Below are positions 50,952 to 59,900 of a stretch of 64,000 nucleotides of DNA, one piece after another. Each line of letters begins with the position of its first letter. The first letter of the stretch is position 1. The translations under genes were made by a program, and so were the position numbers. The notes under the pieces were generated by a model. The model did no database searches. It was not told the DNA's origin and saw only the letters and a program-made list of their open reading frames with translations. Source of the DNA: Paenibacillus sp. XY044 (GTDB lineage: Bacteria; Bacillota; Bacilli; Paenibacillales; Paenibacillaceae); assembly GCF_002257645.1 (NCBI RefSeq), contig NZ_NQMO01000005.1:186001-250000 (forward strand), read 5' to 3'.

Positions 50952-51003
50952 TAAAAAAGTCGAGTGTTAGCCAGGAATGCTCCTGGCCTACTCGACTTTT
51001 TTT
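50952..51003. terminator. Strong bidirectional terminator
   Basis: AAAAAGTCGAGT pairs with ACTCGACTTTTT around an inner GCCAGGA/TCCTGGC stem. It ends fumC on the plus strand and can end the convergent MFS gene. Confidence 0.93.
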
Positions 51004-51066
51004 AATATGATATTCGGCACGCACACACACAGGGTATTCCACGCATACTGGATATCCATGCCCCTC

Positions 51067-52323
51067 TCAGGTCGTCATCGCTCCCTGTTCTGCCCCAGTC
51101 GCGGCAAGTTTCGCTTTGCAGTGCGCCAACCGGGCCTCTTCCTGCTTTCTCGCGGCGTAATAACGCCGGAAGCGGACGGAATAACCGAGCATGTACAGCA
51201 CCAGCAGCGAGGCCAGTGTGTTCAATACGACGAGCGATACGTGCAGATCGAAAAAGTACGTCAGCACGCCCGTGCCGACAACCGGCACGATAAATCCGGC
51301 ATAGCCGGCAAGGTAAAAGGTCGTGATCACCTTTGGCCGAACCTCGGCGTGTGGCAGCTCACCCGCCAGCCGCAAGCTGATCTGGAACGTCCAGCCGCTG
51401 CCAAGGGCTTGAACAAATACACCGATCCACAGCAGAACGATGCTTCCGGTGGATCCCGAAAAGACGACAAGCCAGGCCCCTAGCGACAGCATCGCGATGC
51501 CAAGCCGCAAACGGGTGACCGGTTCGCTCGCCAATGGCATCATCTGCAGCAATGCCCCTCCCCCCAGCAGCAGCAGGATGAGCAGGCCAGAGACGGACAG
51601 GTTGGACGTATGAAGAACGCTTTTTACAAAGGAAGGGATCAGGGACAAAATAATGCCGTTCAGCGTAAACAGCGTAAAGATCGGCAGGGCGCTAAACGAC
51701 CAGAAGTGCGGACCGATCTCGGACGGTACCCCCAGCGATATCGGTGCAGGTGATGCTTTGGGCCGGCCCTTTTGCGCCAGAAAATCGGTATCCTTCAACG
51801 TTTCCAGAGCAAACCATGCGCTTACCAATAATGCCGTCAACAGCCAGAACGGAACGCGCAGCGGCATCAAGTGCAAATACTGAATGACAAGTCCCGTCAC
51901 AGCCGGACCCAGACCGAATCCGACGGATACCGTTATCCCGGATAAGGTGATGGCCAGAGGGATTTTATCGCCCGGTGTCTGCTTCAGCAAAAACGCCACC
52001 GCGGTACCCGTAAACGTTCCGTACGCAATCCCCTCCAGAATTCTTGCGGCATACACAAGCCACGCCTGCTGACTGCCCATAAATACCAGGGTAGCAAGAA
52101 TGGAGATCCATACGCTGATCCGGAGTACCCGTTTGAGCCCCCATCCGCTTCCCCTAGATCCGGAAACCAGCAGCGACGGCAGCAAAAATAGGGCATACAC
52201 GGCAAACAAAATCGTAATCTGCAAACTGCTTAAATGGTAACGCTCCTGGTAGAGCGGAAATAACGGGGACGTAAACGTCGCCCCGATCGACATCATCAAA
52301 ATGACCCAAAGCATGCGTTTCAA
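51067..52323 (-). CDS. MFS transporter under TetR control
   Basis: Transporter of about 418 residues with 12 helices. The N-terminal SIGATFTSPLFPLYQERY opens helix 1, and GIAYGTFTGTAVAFLLKQTP plus GFGLGPAVTG mark the DHA1-like fold. The C-terminal tail is charged. A TTG at 52323 is chosen because GAGG stands 9 nt upstream. It follows the TetR gene in the same direction, and the gap between them carries two copies of the operator seen in the TetR promoter. Drug or sugar efflux is probable; substrate unknown. Confidence 0.85.
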   Translation of the reverse strand: MKRMLWVILMMSIGATFTSPLFPLYQERYHLSSLQITILFAVYALFLLPSLLVSGSRGSGWGLKRVLRISVWISILATLVFMGSQQAWLVYAARILEGIAYGTFTGTAVAFLLKQTPGDKIPLAITLSGITVSVGFGLGPAVTGLVIQYLHLMPLRVPFWLLTALLVSAWFALETLKDTDFLAQKGRPKASPAPISLGVPSEIGPHFWSFSALPIFTLFTLNGIILSLIPSFVKSVLHTSNLSVSGLLILLLLGGGALLQMMPLASEPVTRLRLGIAMLSLGAWLVVFSGSTGSIVLLWIGVFVQALGSGWTFQISLRLAGELPHAEVRPKVITTFYLAGYAGFIVPVVGTGVLTYFFDLHVSLVVLNTLASLLVLYMLGYSVRFRRYYAARKQEEARLAHCKAKLAATGAEQGAMTT

Positions 52324-52341
52324 GAGAATCACCCTCACTTA

Positions 52342-52358
52342 TTGGAATGTTCGTTCAA
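52342..52358 (-). promoter_or_regulatory. TetR-type operator, copy 1
   Basis: Core GAATG-TT-CGTTC inside TTGGAATGTTCGTTCAA, just upstream of the MFS ribosome binding site. Same core as the sites at 52458 and 53191. Confidence 0.55.
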
Positions 52359-52457
52359 GAAAAGAGCAAAGAAAGCGAGATGCTCCCTTGTGAAAAAATC
52401 AGCCTTTAATCCATCTACGAGCCCTCTAATTAGAACACATCAAAATCCGAATTTTAT

Positions 52458-52473
52458 TTGAATGCCCGTTCAA
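52458..52473 (-). promoter_or_regulatory. TetR-type operator, copy 2
   Basis: TTGAATG-CC-CGTTCAA is a near-perfect 16-bp palindrome. A minus-strand TAAAAT follows it and may be the -10 of the MFS promoter. Confidence 0.6.
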
Positions 52474-52555
52474 AAAAAAGGCTTGAAAAAGGGAGACACA
52501 CAGCATGGATACATAGCATGACACTGCATCATTGTTTCAACTTGCATAGACGCCG

Positions 52556-53149
52556 TTAAAACACCGTCGATACCGCGACTGCACAAATATCCTCCAGCAC
52601 GCCGCGATCGGCGGCCGTCCGGGCCATGACATGCAATCCTTGCTTAATGCCGTTCAAATACCGGGCCAGCTGGCGCGGGCTTTGCTTGCTTCGCAGCAGC
52701 CCCTTATTCTGCGCCCGCATCAAAAAGCTGAACAGCAGCGCTTCCGTATGCATATAGTGCGCATCGATCCGGCTGGCGACGTTCGGGACAAAAGCCACCG
52801 CTCCCAAGGTCGTGTTCGTCATCAGACAGCCGCGTCCCCGGGCCGCGTTATTCAGCGAAACGTCGATCACCTTGGAAAAATAACGCTCCAGCAGCTCCTT
52901 TGGAGAGTCGCTGTCCTCTTTTAAAATATAGTTGTAGTTCTCGTCCGCTCTTGCGCTGAAACGGTCCAGGCAAGCCAAAAACAGCTCATGCTTGTCGCCG
53001 AACGTATCGTACAGGCTGCCTCGGTGAATCCCGAGGTGATCGCATAAATCCTGAATCGAGGTGCTCTCGTAACCTTTCTCCCAAAACAGGTCCAGCGCCT
53101 GGTCGACGGCTTTTTCCTGGTCGAATTCCTTGTGTCTGCCCATAACCAT
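52556..53149 (-). CDS. TetR/AcrR family regulator
   Basis: Repressor of about 197 residues. The helix-turn-helix is at about 8-55 (AVDQALDLFWEKGYESTSIQ, then GIHRGSLYDTFGDKHELF). A C-terminal ligand domain contains GRGCLMTNTTLGAVAF, found in the TetR subgroup that senses electrophiles or small aromatics. AAGGAG precedes the ATG at 53149; an ATG two codons later is an alternative. Its own promoter (-35 TTGACT, 18-bp spacer, -10 TATCCT) overlaps an operator copy. Two further copies precede the downstream MFS gene, so it most likely controls both. Confidence 0.9.
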   Translation of the reverse strand: MVMGRHKEFDQEKAVDQALDLFWEKGYESTSIQDLCDHLGIHRGSLYDTFGDKHELFLACLDRFSARADENYNYILKEDSDSPKELLERYFSKVIDVSLNNAARGRGCLMTNTTLGAVAFVPNVASRIDAHYMHTEALLFSFLMRAQNKGLLRSKQSPRQLARYLNGIKQGLHVMARTAADRGVLEDICAVAVSTVF

Positions 53150-53190
53150 CAACGCTCCTTCCCTTATCTTGATGTGAGGATAACATTTTC

Positions 53191-53206
53191 TTGAACGTGC
53201 AGTCAA
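53191..53206 (-). promoter_or_regulatory. TetR-type operator, copy 3, over the TetR promoter
   Basis: TTGAACG-TG-CAGTCAA overlaps the -35 element TTGACT on the minus strand. It shares the TTGAACG half with the two sites ahead of the MFS gene. Confidence 0.55.
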
Positions 53207-53213
53207 GTATTAA

Positions 53214-53267
53214 GCACAAAAACAAGAGGGGTGCCCCCGATCTTCATGATCTCCTTCAGGGCACCCC
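53214..53267 (-). terminator. Intrinsic terminator of the small acidic protein gene
   Basis: Minus strand: GGGGTGCCC pairs with GGGCACCCC across a 20-nt loop, followed by TCTTGTTTTTG. Confidence 0.75.
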
Positions 53268-53325
53268 GACGTCATATCGCTGCTATAAATGGAAAATAGC
53301 CTTTCGCCCATAACCCAATGGCCGA

Positions 53326-53487
53326 TTATTCGTTATCCTGGGTTGGCTGCTGGCTGAACGCTTCTTTTGCGTCCTTCACCATTTCTTTGGCAAACTCTTC
53401 TCTTTGTTTGTCCGGTACCGGCATTTTGTTCAGCTCGGTTCTTTGGACTTCGTATTTGCTAGGCTCTTGATCGTTGTGATTGGTCAT
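53326..53487 (-). CDS. Small charged protein of unknown function
   Basis: About 53 residues, rich in Glu, Lys, Gln and Asn, no hydrophobic segment and no cysteine. The central part (PDKQREEFAKEMVKDAKEAF) should be one amphipathic helix. AGGAGGTG lies 9 nt before the ATG at 53487, a very strong start that makes the gene credible despite its size; the open frame to 53526 is not needed. It has its own terminator. The composition recalls small soluble or spore-associated proteins of Bacillales, but I do not recognise it. Confidence 0.7.
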   Translation of the reverse strand: MTNHNDQEPSKYEVQRTELNKMPVPDKQREEFAKEMVKDAKEAFSQQPTQDNE

Positions 53488-53585
53488 GTCCGGGTGCACC
53501 TCCTTTAATGGCAAAAAACTGCCCAAATGGTAGGATGCACCAGTCCGGTTTTTTTATGCATGCCGCGCGCTTCCCTTTGAACCGA

Positions 53586-55355
53586 TTAATTGGCCTTGGT
53601 CAACAGCGCCTCCGGCCGGTCCAGCTGGTACAAGCTGCGGTAGCGCGGCTCGTTCTCCAACAGCTCGGCATGGCTGCCGCGCATTACGATCTTTCCGTCC
53701 TCCATAAACACGATTTCGTCCATATGCTCCGCTCCGGCCAAATGATGGGTTACCCAGATCAGTGACTTCCCCTGCAGCGAATCGAGCATGATCCGGATCA
53801 GCTCATTTTCCGTCCGGGGGTCCAAGCCGACCGTCGGTTCGTCCAAAATGACCACCGGGTTGTTCCGCAGCCAAATCCGGGCCAGGGCGATCCGCTGGCG
53901 CTCGCCTCCGGAGAACCGCTGCCCGGTTTCGTGCATCCGGGTATGGTAGCGGTCCGGCAGCGATTCGATCAGCTGGTCAAGCTTTACCTGCCGGGCGGCC
54001 CGCACGATATCCTCCTCGCCGGCGTCCTGGCTGCCGAGCCGGATATTGTTGGCCACGCTCGTATCGAACAGGTGCGGGTTCTGGTTCAGCACCGAAACGA
54101 TATGGGGCATATGCTCCCCGATCGTCGCGGCCGGAACGCCGTTCAGCGTGATCTCGCCCTCCGCCGGGGCCAGCGCACCCTCCAGCAGCTTGAGCAGGGT
54201 CGATTTGCCCGCACCGCTGCGGCCGATGATGGCGACCTTTTTCCCCTGCGGAATATCGAGGGAAATATCCCGCAGCGCCCAGGACGAATCGCCCTCATAG
54301 CGGAAGCCGGCGTGGTCCACGCGGATATGAACGGCGCCGCCGGCCATCGCCGCGGCTTGGTCTTCGCTCATCTGTCCGTTTCCGTCTCCATTCACGAAAG
54401 ACTCCTCCCCTTCCAGATCCGAGAGCCGCCGCAGGGAATCCCGATAGCGCGGAAGTTGCTCTACGGCTTCCGAGACCGGAAGCAGGGCATCCGTCACCGG
54501 GAACACGACCAGCACAAAGGCCGCGATCAGCACGGCAGGCAGCTTCCCGTCCGCATGCATTCCAGCCGCCCAAATCAGCACCGTCAGCAGGATCAAGCCG
54601 ACTACGCACTGGCTGGCCAGCTGTCTGAAGCGTACCCAGCCGCGGAGCTTCGCGTCCGTTCGGGCGGCTTCTCCCGCTTTCGCCTCATAAGCCGCCAGGA
54701 ACTGGGCTTCCCGGCCGCTGATCACCCAGTCGCCCATGCCCAGCACCGCATCGGTCAGCTGCCGGTAGAGACCGGCCTTCTGCGTTTTGGACAGCTTCGT
54801 ATTGGCTTTGGTCATCAGCAGGGATACCCACGGCAGAATACCGACCAGGATGAACATGTACAGTGCCAGGAGCAGGGCAAAGCGAAGGTCCCACTGGCCC
54901 ACCGCCGCTGCAGCCGCCGCGTACATCACCAGCGCCGCCGCTCCGGGAAACACGGTCCGCAGATACACATCCTGCAGATGCTCGATATCGGCGGACAGCA
55001 CGCCCAGAACGTCCCCGGCGCGAAACCGCGACTGGATCCAGAGCGCCTGTGGCTCAAGGATCCGGTACAGCCGTTCGCGCATGGAGGCGACGATCCGGAG
55101 GACCGTATCATGGCCAGCCAGCCGTTCGGTATAGAACAGGACGGCCCGCCCGATGCCAAACGTTCGGACGAGCACGATCGGCACGTAAACCATCAGGATG
55201 TTGTCCGGACGCAGCGCCGATTTGGAGATCAGCAGTCCGGAGGTGAACATCAAGCCTGCCGCGAACAGCAGTGCGAGGCTGCCAAGCCCGATAATCAGCA
55301 GGCAGCGACCCCAGTGGGTCCGGATATAGGGTAATATCCATCCTTCTTTTTTCAC
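53586..55355 (-). CDS. cydC: Cytochrome bd assembly ABC exporter subunit CydC
   Basis: Half-transporter of 589 residues: six membrane helices (about 15-290) and a nucleotide-binding domain with Walker A GRSGAGKS, signature FSGGERQRIALAR, catalytic glutamate in VILDEPTVGLD and H-loop VTHHLAG. With CydD it exports cysteine or glutathione, or handles heme, as needed for assembly of the bd oxidase. Last gene of cydABDC. Its start overlaps the cydD stop by 4 bp. A Gly/Asn/Met-rich linker (about 325-345) joins the two domains. Confidence 0.93.
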   Translation of the reverse strand: MKKEGWILPYIRTHWGRCLLIIGLGSLALLFAAGLMFTSGLLISKSALRPDNILMVYVPIVLVRTFGIGRAVLFYTERLAGHDTVLRIVASMRERLYRILEPQALWIQSRFRAGDVLGVLSADIEHLQDVYLRTVFPGAAALVMYAAAAAAVGQWDLRFALLLALYMFILVGILPWVSLLMTKANTKLSKTQKAGLYRQLTDAVLGMGDWVISGREAQFLAAYEAKAGEAARTDAKLRGWVRFRQLASQCVVGLILLTVLIWAAGMHADGKLPAVLIAAFVLVVFPVTDALLPVSEAVEQLPRYRDSLRRLSDLEGEESFVNGDGNGQMSEDQAAAMAGGAVHIRVDHAGFRYEGDSSWALRDISLDIPQGKKVAIIGRSGAGKSTLLKLLEGALAPAEGEITLNGVPAATIGEHMPHIVSVLNQNPHLFDTSVANNIRLGSQDAGEEDIVRAARQVKLDQLIESLPDRYHTRMHETGQRFSGGERQRIALARIWLRNNPVVILDEPTVGLDPRTENELIRIMLDSLQGKSLIWVTHHLAGAEHMDEIVFMEDGKIVMRGSHAELLENEPRYRSLYQLDRPEALLTKAN

Positions 55356-57193
55356 CTTACTCCCTCCATTTGCGATCGAATCAAAGCGTCATATGCTCCC
55401 CCCCTTCCGAGAAGCCCCGAATGGGTTCCTTCCTCGACGATCCTGCCCTGCTCCAGCACCAAAACATGATCCATATCGGGCATCCAGTGCAGGCGGTGGG
55501 TGGCCAGAAAAACAAGCTTGCCCCGGAACAGGCGCAGCATCGTATGCTTCAGTTCATACTCGGTTTCAATATCGAGATGGGCCGTCGGTTCATCAAGCAA
55601 AATAACCGGCCGGTCGCTCAGAAAAGCTCTGGCGAGCGCCACGCGCTGCGCCTGCCCGCCGCTCAGCTGGCGTCCACCCTCGCCGATCGGCTCATCCAGA
55701 CCTCCCGGCAGGCTGCGGACCAGCCCGGCCAAGCCGGCCGCTTCCGCAGCCTGCAGCGCATCCTCCCGGGACGCCTCCGGTGAGTAGAACCGGATGTTAT
55801 CCAGCAGGGAGCAGCTGAACAGATACGGATGCTGCGGGATATAGGTGATCTGGCTCCGCCATGCTTCACCAGCAAGCGAATCTACCGGCGTCCCGTTTAG
55901 GCAAATCTCGCCCGCCTCGGGTGCGAGGAACCCACCCAGCACGTCGATCAGCGTGGATTTGCCGGCGCCGCTGGCCCCGATGATGCCGATGGTCTGCATG
56001 CCCTGAACCTCGAAGGACGCGCCATCGAGGGAACGGGGCCCCTGTCCGGTCCCATCCGCGCGACGCTCTGCAGGCCGGTCAGCTCCAGCTTCCCGTCTGC
56101 GTTCAGCACCTTCTGCTTCCGGTGCTGAACCGCCCGCCGCGACCTCGGCCCGGTGCCGCACGGCCACCCCCGACAGGGTCAGCCGGCTGAACGGCGACCA
56201 TCGCCAGTCGGCGTCCGGACCGGCCGTTCCATCGGAATCAGCCGGTTCTCCTACCGGCCGGTCCAGGATGGACTGCATTACGGTCCCCGCCTCCTTGCCG
56301 TCCTGGGTCGCATGGAAATCCGTCCCGACCTGCCGGACGGGCAGGAAATATTCCGGCGCCAAGATCAGCACCGTCAGCGCGGTGACCAGCTCAAGCTGGC
56401 CGTTCACGAGCCGCAGGCCAAGGCCGACGGCGACGACGGCCACCGACAGCATTGTGAAAAAGTCGAGCGCAAACGAGGACAGGAAGGCGACGCGCAGCGT
56501 GCGCATCGTCGCCGTCCGGTAGCGGTCGCTCACCTTGGCCACCGATGCGCCATGCTCCCGGCTCTGCCCCAGCAGCTTCAGTGTCTCCAGGCCGCGCAGC
56601 GAATCGACGAAGTGGTTGGACAGCACCCGAAAGGTGTCCATCTGTTTTTCGGCCTGCATGCGGGAGGCCAGGCCGATAAGAATCATGAAGGCGATCAGGA
56701 TCGGCATGGAGACCAGCAGAATGACGCCGGACGTGATGTCCCGAAAAAAGACATAGGCCAGAATCAGCCAGGGAATGATGGACATGCCTGCCATTCGGGG
56801 CAGGATCAGCTCCAAGTATTTGCGGAACTTCTCCGTTCCTTCGAGCGCCAGCGTGACCAGATGGCCCGTGCCCTCGGTTCTCGCGAACCGCGGGCCGAGC
56901 TGGAACAGCTTGCGCAGCATCCGTCCCCGGACATCGGCCGCGGTGTGGTCGGCAAACGCGCTGCCGATTTTCTGCTGCAGCAGTCCGAGCCCATGCCGGA
57001 GCAGAAAAGCCCCTAGGAACATGGCGATCCTGCCGGTCTGCCCAGACAGCGGCGCCCCCGCGAACAAGGCCGATACGGCTTCGGCCAATCCTTTGGCCAT
57101 CATCAGGATGGAGACGCCTTGCAGAACCGTCAGGAGCAGCATGACGCCGAAAACGGGTTTTATCCCTTTGTAACCCAGCAGCTGTTTATCCAT
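55352..57193 (-). CDS. cydD: Cytochrome bd assembly ABC exporter subunit CydD
   Basis: Half-transporter of 613 residues. Membrane helices lie at about 10-290. Walker A is GASGAGKS (406-413), the signature LSGGQAQRVALARAF, and Walker B VILLDEPTAHLD. Partner of CydC. Residues about 349-387, inside the first beta sheet of the nucleotide-binding domain, are an insertion made almost only of Ala, Gly, Glu, Arg and Asp, in a very GC-rich stretch. It begins 5 bp after cydB and overlaps cydC by 4 bp. Confidence 0.93.
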   Translation of the reverse strand: MDKQLLGYKGIKPVFGVMLLLTVLQGVSILMMAKGLAEAVSALFAGAPLSGQTGRIAMFLGAFLLRHGLGLLQQKIGSAFADHTAADVRGRMLRKLFQLGPRFARTEGTGHLVTLALEGTEKFRKYLELILPRMAGMSIIPWLILAYVFFRDITSGVILLVSMPILIAFMILIGLASRMQAEKQMDTFRVLSNHFVDSLRGLETLKLLGQSREHGASVAKVSDRYRTATMRTLRVAFLSSFALDFFTMLSVAVVAVGLGLRLVNGQLELVTALTVLILAPEYFLPVRQVGTDFHATQDGKEAGTVMQSILDRPVGEPADSDGTAGPDADWRWSPFSRLTLSGVAVRHRAEVAAGGSAPEAEGAERRREAGADRPAERRADGTGQGPRSLDGASFEVQGMQTIGIIGASGAGKSTLIDVLGGFLAPEAGEICLNGTPVDSLAGEAWRSQITYIPQHPYLFSCSLLDNIRFYSPEASREDALQAAEAAGLAGLVRSLPGGLDEPIGEGGRQLSGGQAQRVALARAFLSDRPVILLDEPTAHLDIETEYELKHTMLRLFRGKLVFLATHRLHWMPDMDHVLVLEQGRIVEEGTHSGLLGRGGAYDALIRSQMEGVR

Positions 57194-57198
57194 GGTTC

Positions 57199-58218
57199 TC
57201 AGTACTCCAGATGGCTCTGCTCGTGAACCCGTTTATGGAAGACGAAATAACTCCAGATCTGATAGCCAAGCACGAACGGAAGCAGGGATAAAGCCACGAT
57301 CGTCATGACTTTCAGAGAGTACGGGCCCGAAGCGGCGTTCGTCAGCGTCAGGTTGAACGCCTGATCGATCGAGCTGATCATGACGTTCGGGAACAATCCG
57401 GTAAAGAAGAAGGCAATCGTCAGCGTAATCACGGCGCCCGTCATGCCGAATGCCCAACCGTCACGGCGCTTGGCGATAAAGACGGCGGCCAGCACGTACG
57501 CGGCTGCGATCACCACACCCATGGCGGTCAGCAGAACGGCCTTGCCTTCAAAAATGTCCGTTTCGAAATAAGTCATCGCCCCGAACGCCGCGATCAGTAC
57601 CGCCAGCGGCGCGAGCAGCACCTCCGCCAAACGGCGGGCCCGCACCTGCAGGTCGCCGGTGACGCGGAGCGTCGTGAACATCAGGCCGTGCACAAGGCAA
57701 AGCACCACCATGGTGAGCCCGCCGACCACGGAATACAGGTTGACGATGTCACCGAAGAATCCGGCTTTCATCTCCATCGCCTGGTCGATCGGCAGCCCCC
57801 GGATCAGGTCGGCGAAGACGACGCCGAGCAGCAGCGGCGGCACCAGACTGCCGATAAAGATGATGATATCCCATGTTTTTTTCCATGCGCCGGTCTGCAC
57901 CTTGCCGCGGAATTCAAAAGCCACCCCGCGCCCGATCAGGGCGAGCAGCAGGAGCACCAGCGGCGTGTAAAAACCGCTGAACAGCGTCGCGTACCAATTC
58001 GGGAATGCGGCGAACATCGCGCCGCCGGCCGTCAGCAGCCACACTTCATTGGCATCCCAGAAGGGGCCGATCGAATTGATCAGCACCCGGCGCTCGGTAT
58101 CGTTTTTGGCCAGAATGCCCGTGGACATCCCCACCCCAAAGTCAAAACCCTCCAGAAAGAAAAACCCGATAAACAGGACAGCTACAAGGACAAACCACAG
58201 CTCATTGAGAGACAGCAT
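57199..58218 (-). CDS. cydB: Cytochrome bd ubiquinol/menaquinol oxidase subunit II
   Basis: Membrane subunit of 339 residues with about eight or nine helices. The N-terminal FLEGFDFGVGM and the FWDANEVWLLTAGGAMFAAFP segment are the CydB signatures. With CydA it forms the high-affinity terminal oxidase used at low oxygen. AAGGAGG lies 8 nt before the ATG at 58218, within the cydA 3' end (17-bp overlap). The open frame further upstream to 58359 is an out-of-frame reading of cydA. Confidence 0.97.
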   Translation of the reverse strand: MLSLNELWFVLVAVLFIGFFFLEGFDFGVGMSTGILAKNDTERRVLINSIGPFWDANEVWLLTAGGAMFAAFPNWYATLFSGFYTPLVLLLLALIGRGVAFEFRGKVQTGAWKKTWDIIIFIGSLVPPLLLGVVFADLIRGLPIDQAMEMKAGFFGDIVNLYSVVGGLTMVVLCLVHGLMFTTLRVTGDLQVRARRLAEVLLAPLAVLIAAFGAMTYFETDIFEGKAVLLTAMGVVIAAAYVLAAVFIAKRRDGWAFGMTGAVITLTIAFFFTGLFPNVMISSIDQAFNLTLTNAASGPYSLKVMTIVALSLLPFVLGYQIWSYFVFHKRVHEQSHLEY

Positions 58219-59614
58219 GCGGAACTCCCTCCTTATCAAATGGATCGGCCGACTCATTCGAATGAACAGCGTTGTCGGCGTACGGTCCTTTCTTGATGAC
58301 GCGGACGAACAGATACACCATGACCACTGCCAGAATGGCGTAAATGGCTGTAAAAGCAATGATGGAGAACAGCACCTGGCCGGCTGTGACGCTCGGTGAT
58401 ACCCCGTCGGCGGTGGTCATCAGCCCGAATACGGTCCAAGGCTGGCGCCCGATCTCCGTCATGATCCAGCCCGACGTATTGGCGATAAACGGCAGCGAAA
58501 TGGCAAACAGCATGAGGCGCATAAACCAGGTGTTGCGGTTGTCGAGCTTTTTGCGCGCCGCAAGGTAGACGCCGTACAAGCTGAGCACGATCAGCAGGGA
58601 GCCGCTTGCCACCATGATGCGGAAGCTCCAGAAGGTCGTGCGCACCGGAGGAATGTAATCTCCGGGGCCGTACTGCTGCTCATACTGGGACTGCAGCTCT
58701 TTCATCCCCGTCACTTCGCCGGAAAACTTGCTGTAAGACAAGAAGCTGAGCAGGAAGGGAATCTGGAATTCCCCGGTGTTGGTCTGATTTTTTGTATCGA
58801 TAAACGCGGTGACCGTCCACGGTGCGGGATCGCTGCTCGTTTCCCAGAGCGCTTCGGTCGCAGCCATTTTCATCGGCTGGGTCTTCACCAAATATTGCGC
58901 CTGCTGGTGGCCCACCAGTGCCACGCCGAGCGAGGACACAAGCCCGATGATCACCGCGATGATAAAAGATTTTTTGAAAAAGGCGGTATCCTGCTTCTTC
59001 AGCAGCTTATAGGCGCTGACCCCGGTGACCAGAAAAGCCCCGGTCATAAAAGCCGCCAGAATCGTGTGCGGGAACTCCAGCAGCAGCTGGCCGTTCGTAA
59101 TCAAAGCAAGGAAATCGTTCATCTCCGCACGGCCGTTATTGATCGTGTACCCGACCGGACGCTGCATAAAGGAGTTGGCAGCCAAAATCCAGAACGCTGA
59201 CATCACCGTGCCGAAGGCGACCAGCCAGATGCAGATCATGTGGACCTTTTTGGACAGGCGCTCCCATCCGAAAATCCACAGGCCGATAAACGTCGATTCG
59301 AGGAAAAACGCAAGCAGCGCTTCGATCGCCAGCGGCGCCCCGAACACGTCACCCACAAAGCGGGAGTAAGCCGACCAGTTCATACCGAACTGGAACTCCT
59401 GCAGAATCCCCGTCACCACGCCCACGGCGAAGTTGATCAAGAACAGCTTCCCCCAAAATTTAGCCATTCGTTTGTACTCTTCTTTGCCCTTGACGACATA
59501 CATCGTTTCCATGATCGCGATCGTGAACACCAGTCCAATGGACAGCGGCACGAAGAAAAAGTGAAAAATCGTCGTCGCGGCAAACTGGATACGTGAAAGC
59601 ATGACTACATCCAT
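58202..59614 (-). CDS. cydA: Cytochrome bd oxidase subunit I
   Basis: Subunit of about 470 residues with nine helices, carrying the three hemes and the quinol site. H18 in FHFFFVPLSIG is the heme b595 ligand. The GWIMTEIGRQPW segment is fully conserved. The Q-loop is short, as in Bacillus. GAGGGAAGAG precedes the ATG at 59614. It is the first gene of cydABDC. Two 18-bp Rex-like operators 40 bp apart precede it, so expression should rise when NADH accumulates under oxygen limitation. Confidence 0.97.
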   Translation of the reverse strand: MDVVMLSRIQFAATTIFHFFFVPLSIGLVFTIAIMETMYVVKGKEEYKRMAKFWGKLFLINFAVGVVTGILQEFQFGMNWSAYSRFVGDVFGAPLAIEALLAFFLESTFIGLWIFGWERLSKKVHMICIWLVAFGTVMSAFWILAANSFMQRPVGYTINNGRAEMNDFLALITNGQLLLEFPHTILAAFMTGAFLVTGVSAYKLLKKQDTAFFKKSFIIAVIIGLVSSLGVALVGHQQAQYLVKTQPMKMAATEALWETSSDPAPWTVTAFIDTKNQTNTGEFQIPFLLSFLSYSKFSGEVTGMKELQSQYEQQYGPGDYIPPVRTTFWSFRIMVASGSLLIVLSLYGVYLAARKKLDNRNTWFMRLMLFAISLPFIANTSGWIMTEIGRQPWTVFGLMTTADGVSPSVTAGQVLFSIIAFTAIYAILAVVMVYLFVRVIKKGPYADNAVHSNESADPFDKEGVPHAVSQ

Positions 59615-59722
59615 CGTCTCTTCCCTCTTTCCTGTCGTTATTCTAAAAACCCGCCCTAACAGGTTCCGATAACATGGCTTCATCGTTTCTTCCTGTATTC
59701 TGGCAGACTTTGAATCCCTTTA

Positions 59723-59740
59723 TTGTGATTTATATCACAA
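59723..59740 (-). promoter_or_regulatory. Rex-like operator 1 upstream of cydA
   Basis: TTGTGAT-TTAT-ATCACAA is a perfect 7-bp-arm palindrome matching the Rex pattern TTGTGA-N6-TCACAA. An FNR/CRP-type regulator could read the same sequence. Confidence 0.75.
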
Positions 59741-59762
59741 TATAATGCCCGAATCATCGATT

Positions 59763-59780
59763 TTGTGAAATTAGTCACAA
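59763..59780 (-). promoter_or_regulatory. Rex-like operator 2 upstream of cydA
   Basis: TTGTGA-AATTAG-TCACAA, same pattern, starting 40 bp from the first site. A minus-strand TATATT between the two sites may be the -10. Confidence 0.75.
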
Positions 59781-59900
59781 AATATTAAAAATTGCGGCCC
59801 TTCAAGCACAAAAAAGACGCCCGCACCTTCCGGCGCAGCCGTCCAATTCCTTGGTTCCTCTATATATGTTGCCTGCTTCAGGCTCGTTCGCGAAATCATG

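Noticed and set aside
53931..55334. 467-codon open frame on the plus strand
   Set aside because: Antisense shadow of cydC with Arg/Gln/His-biased composition and no start signal.
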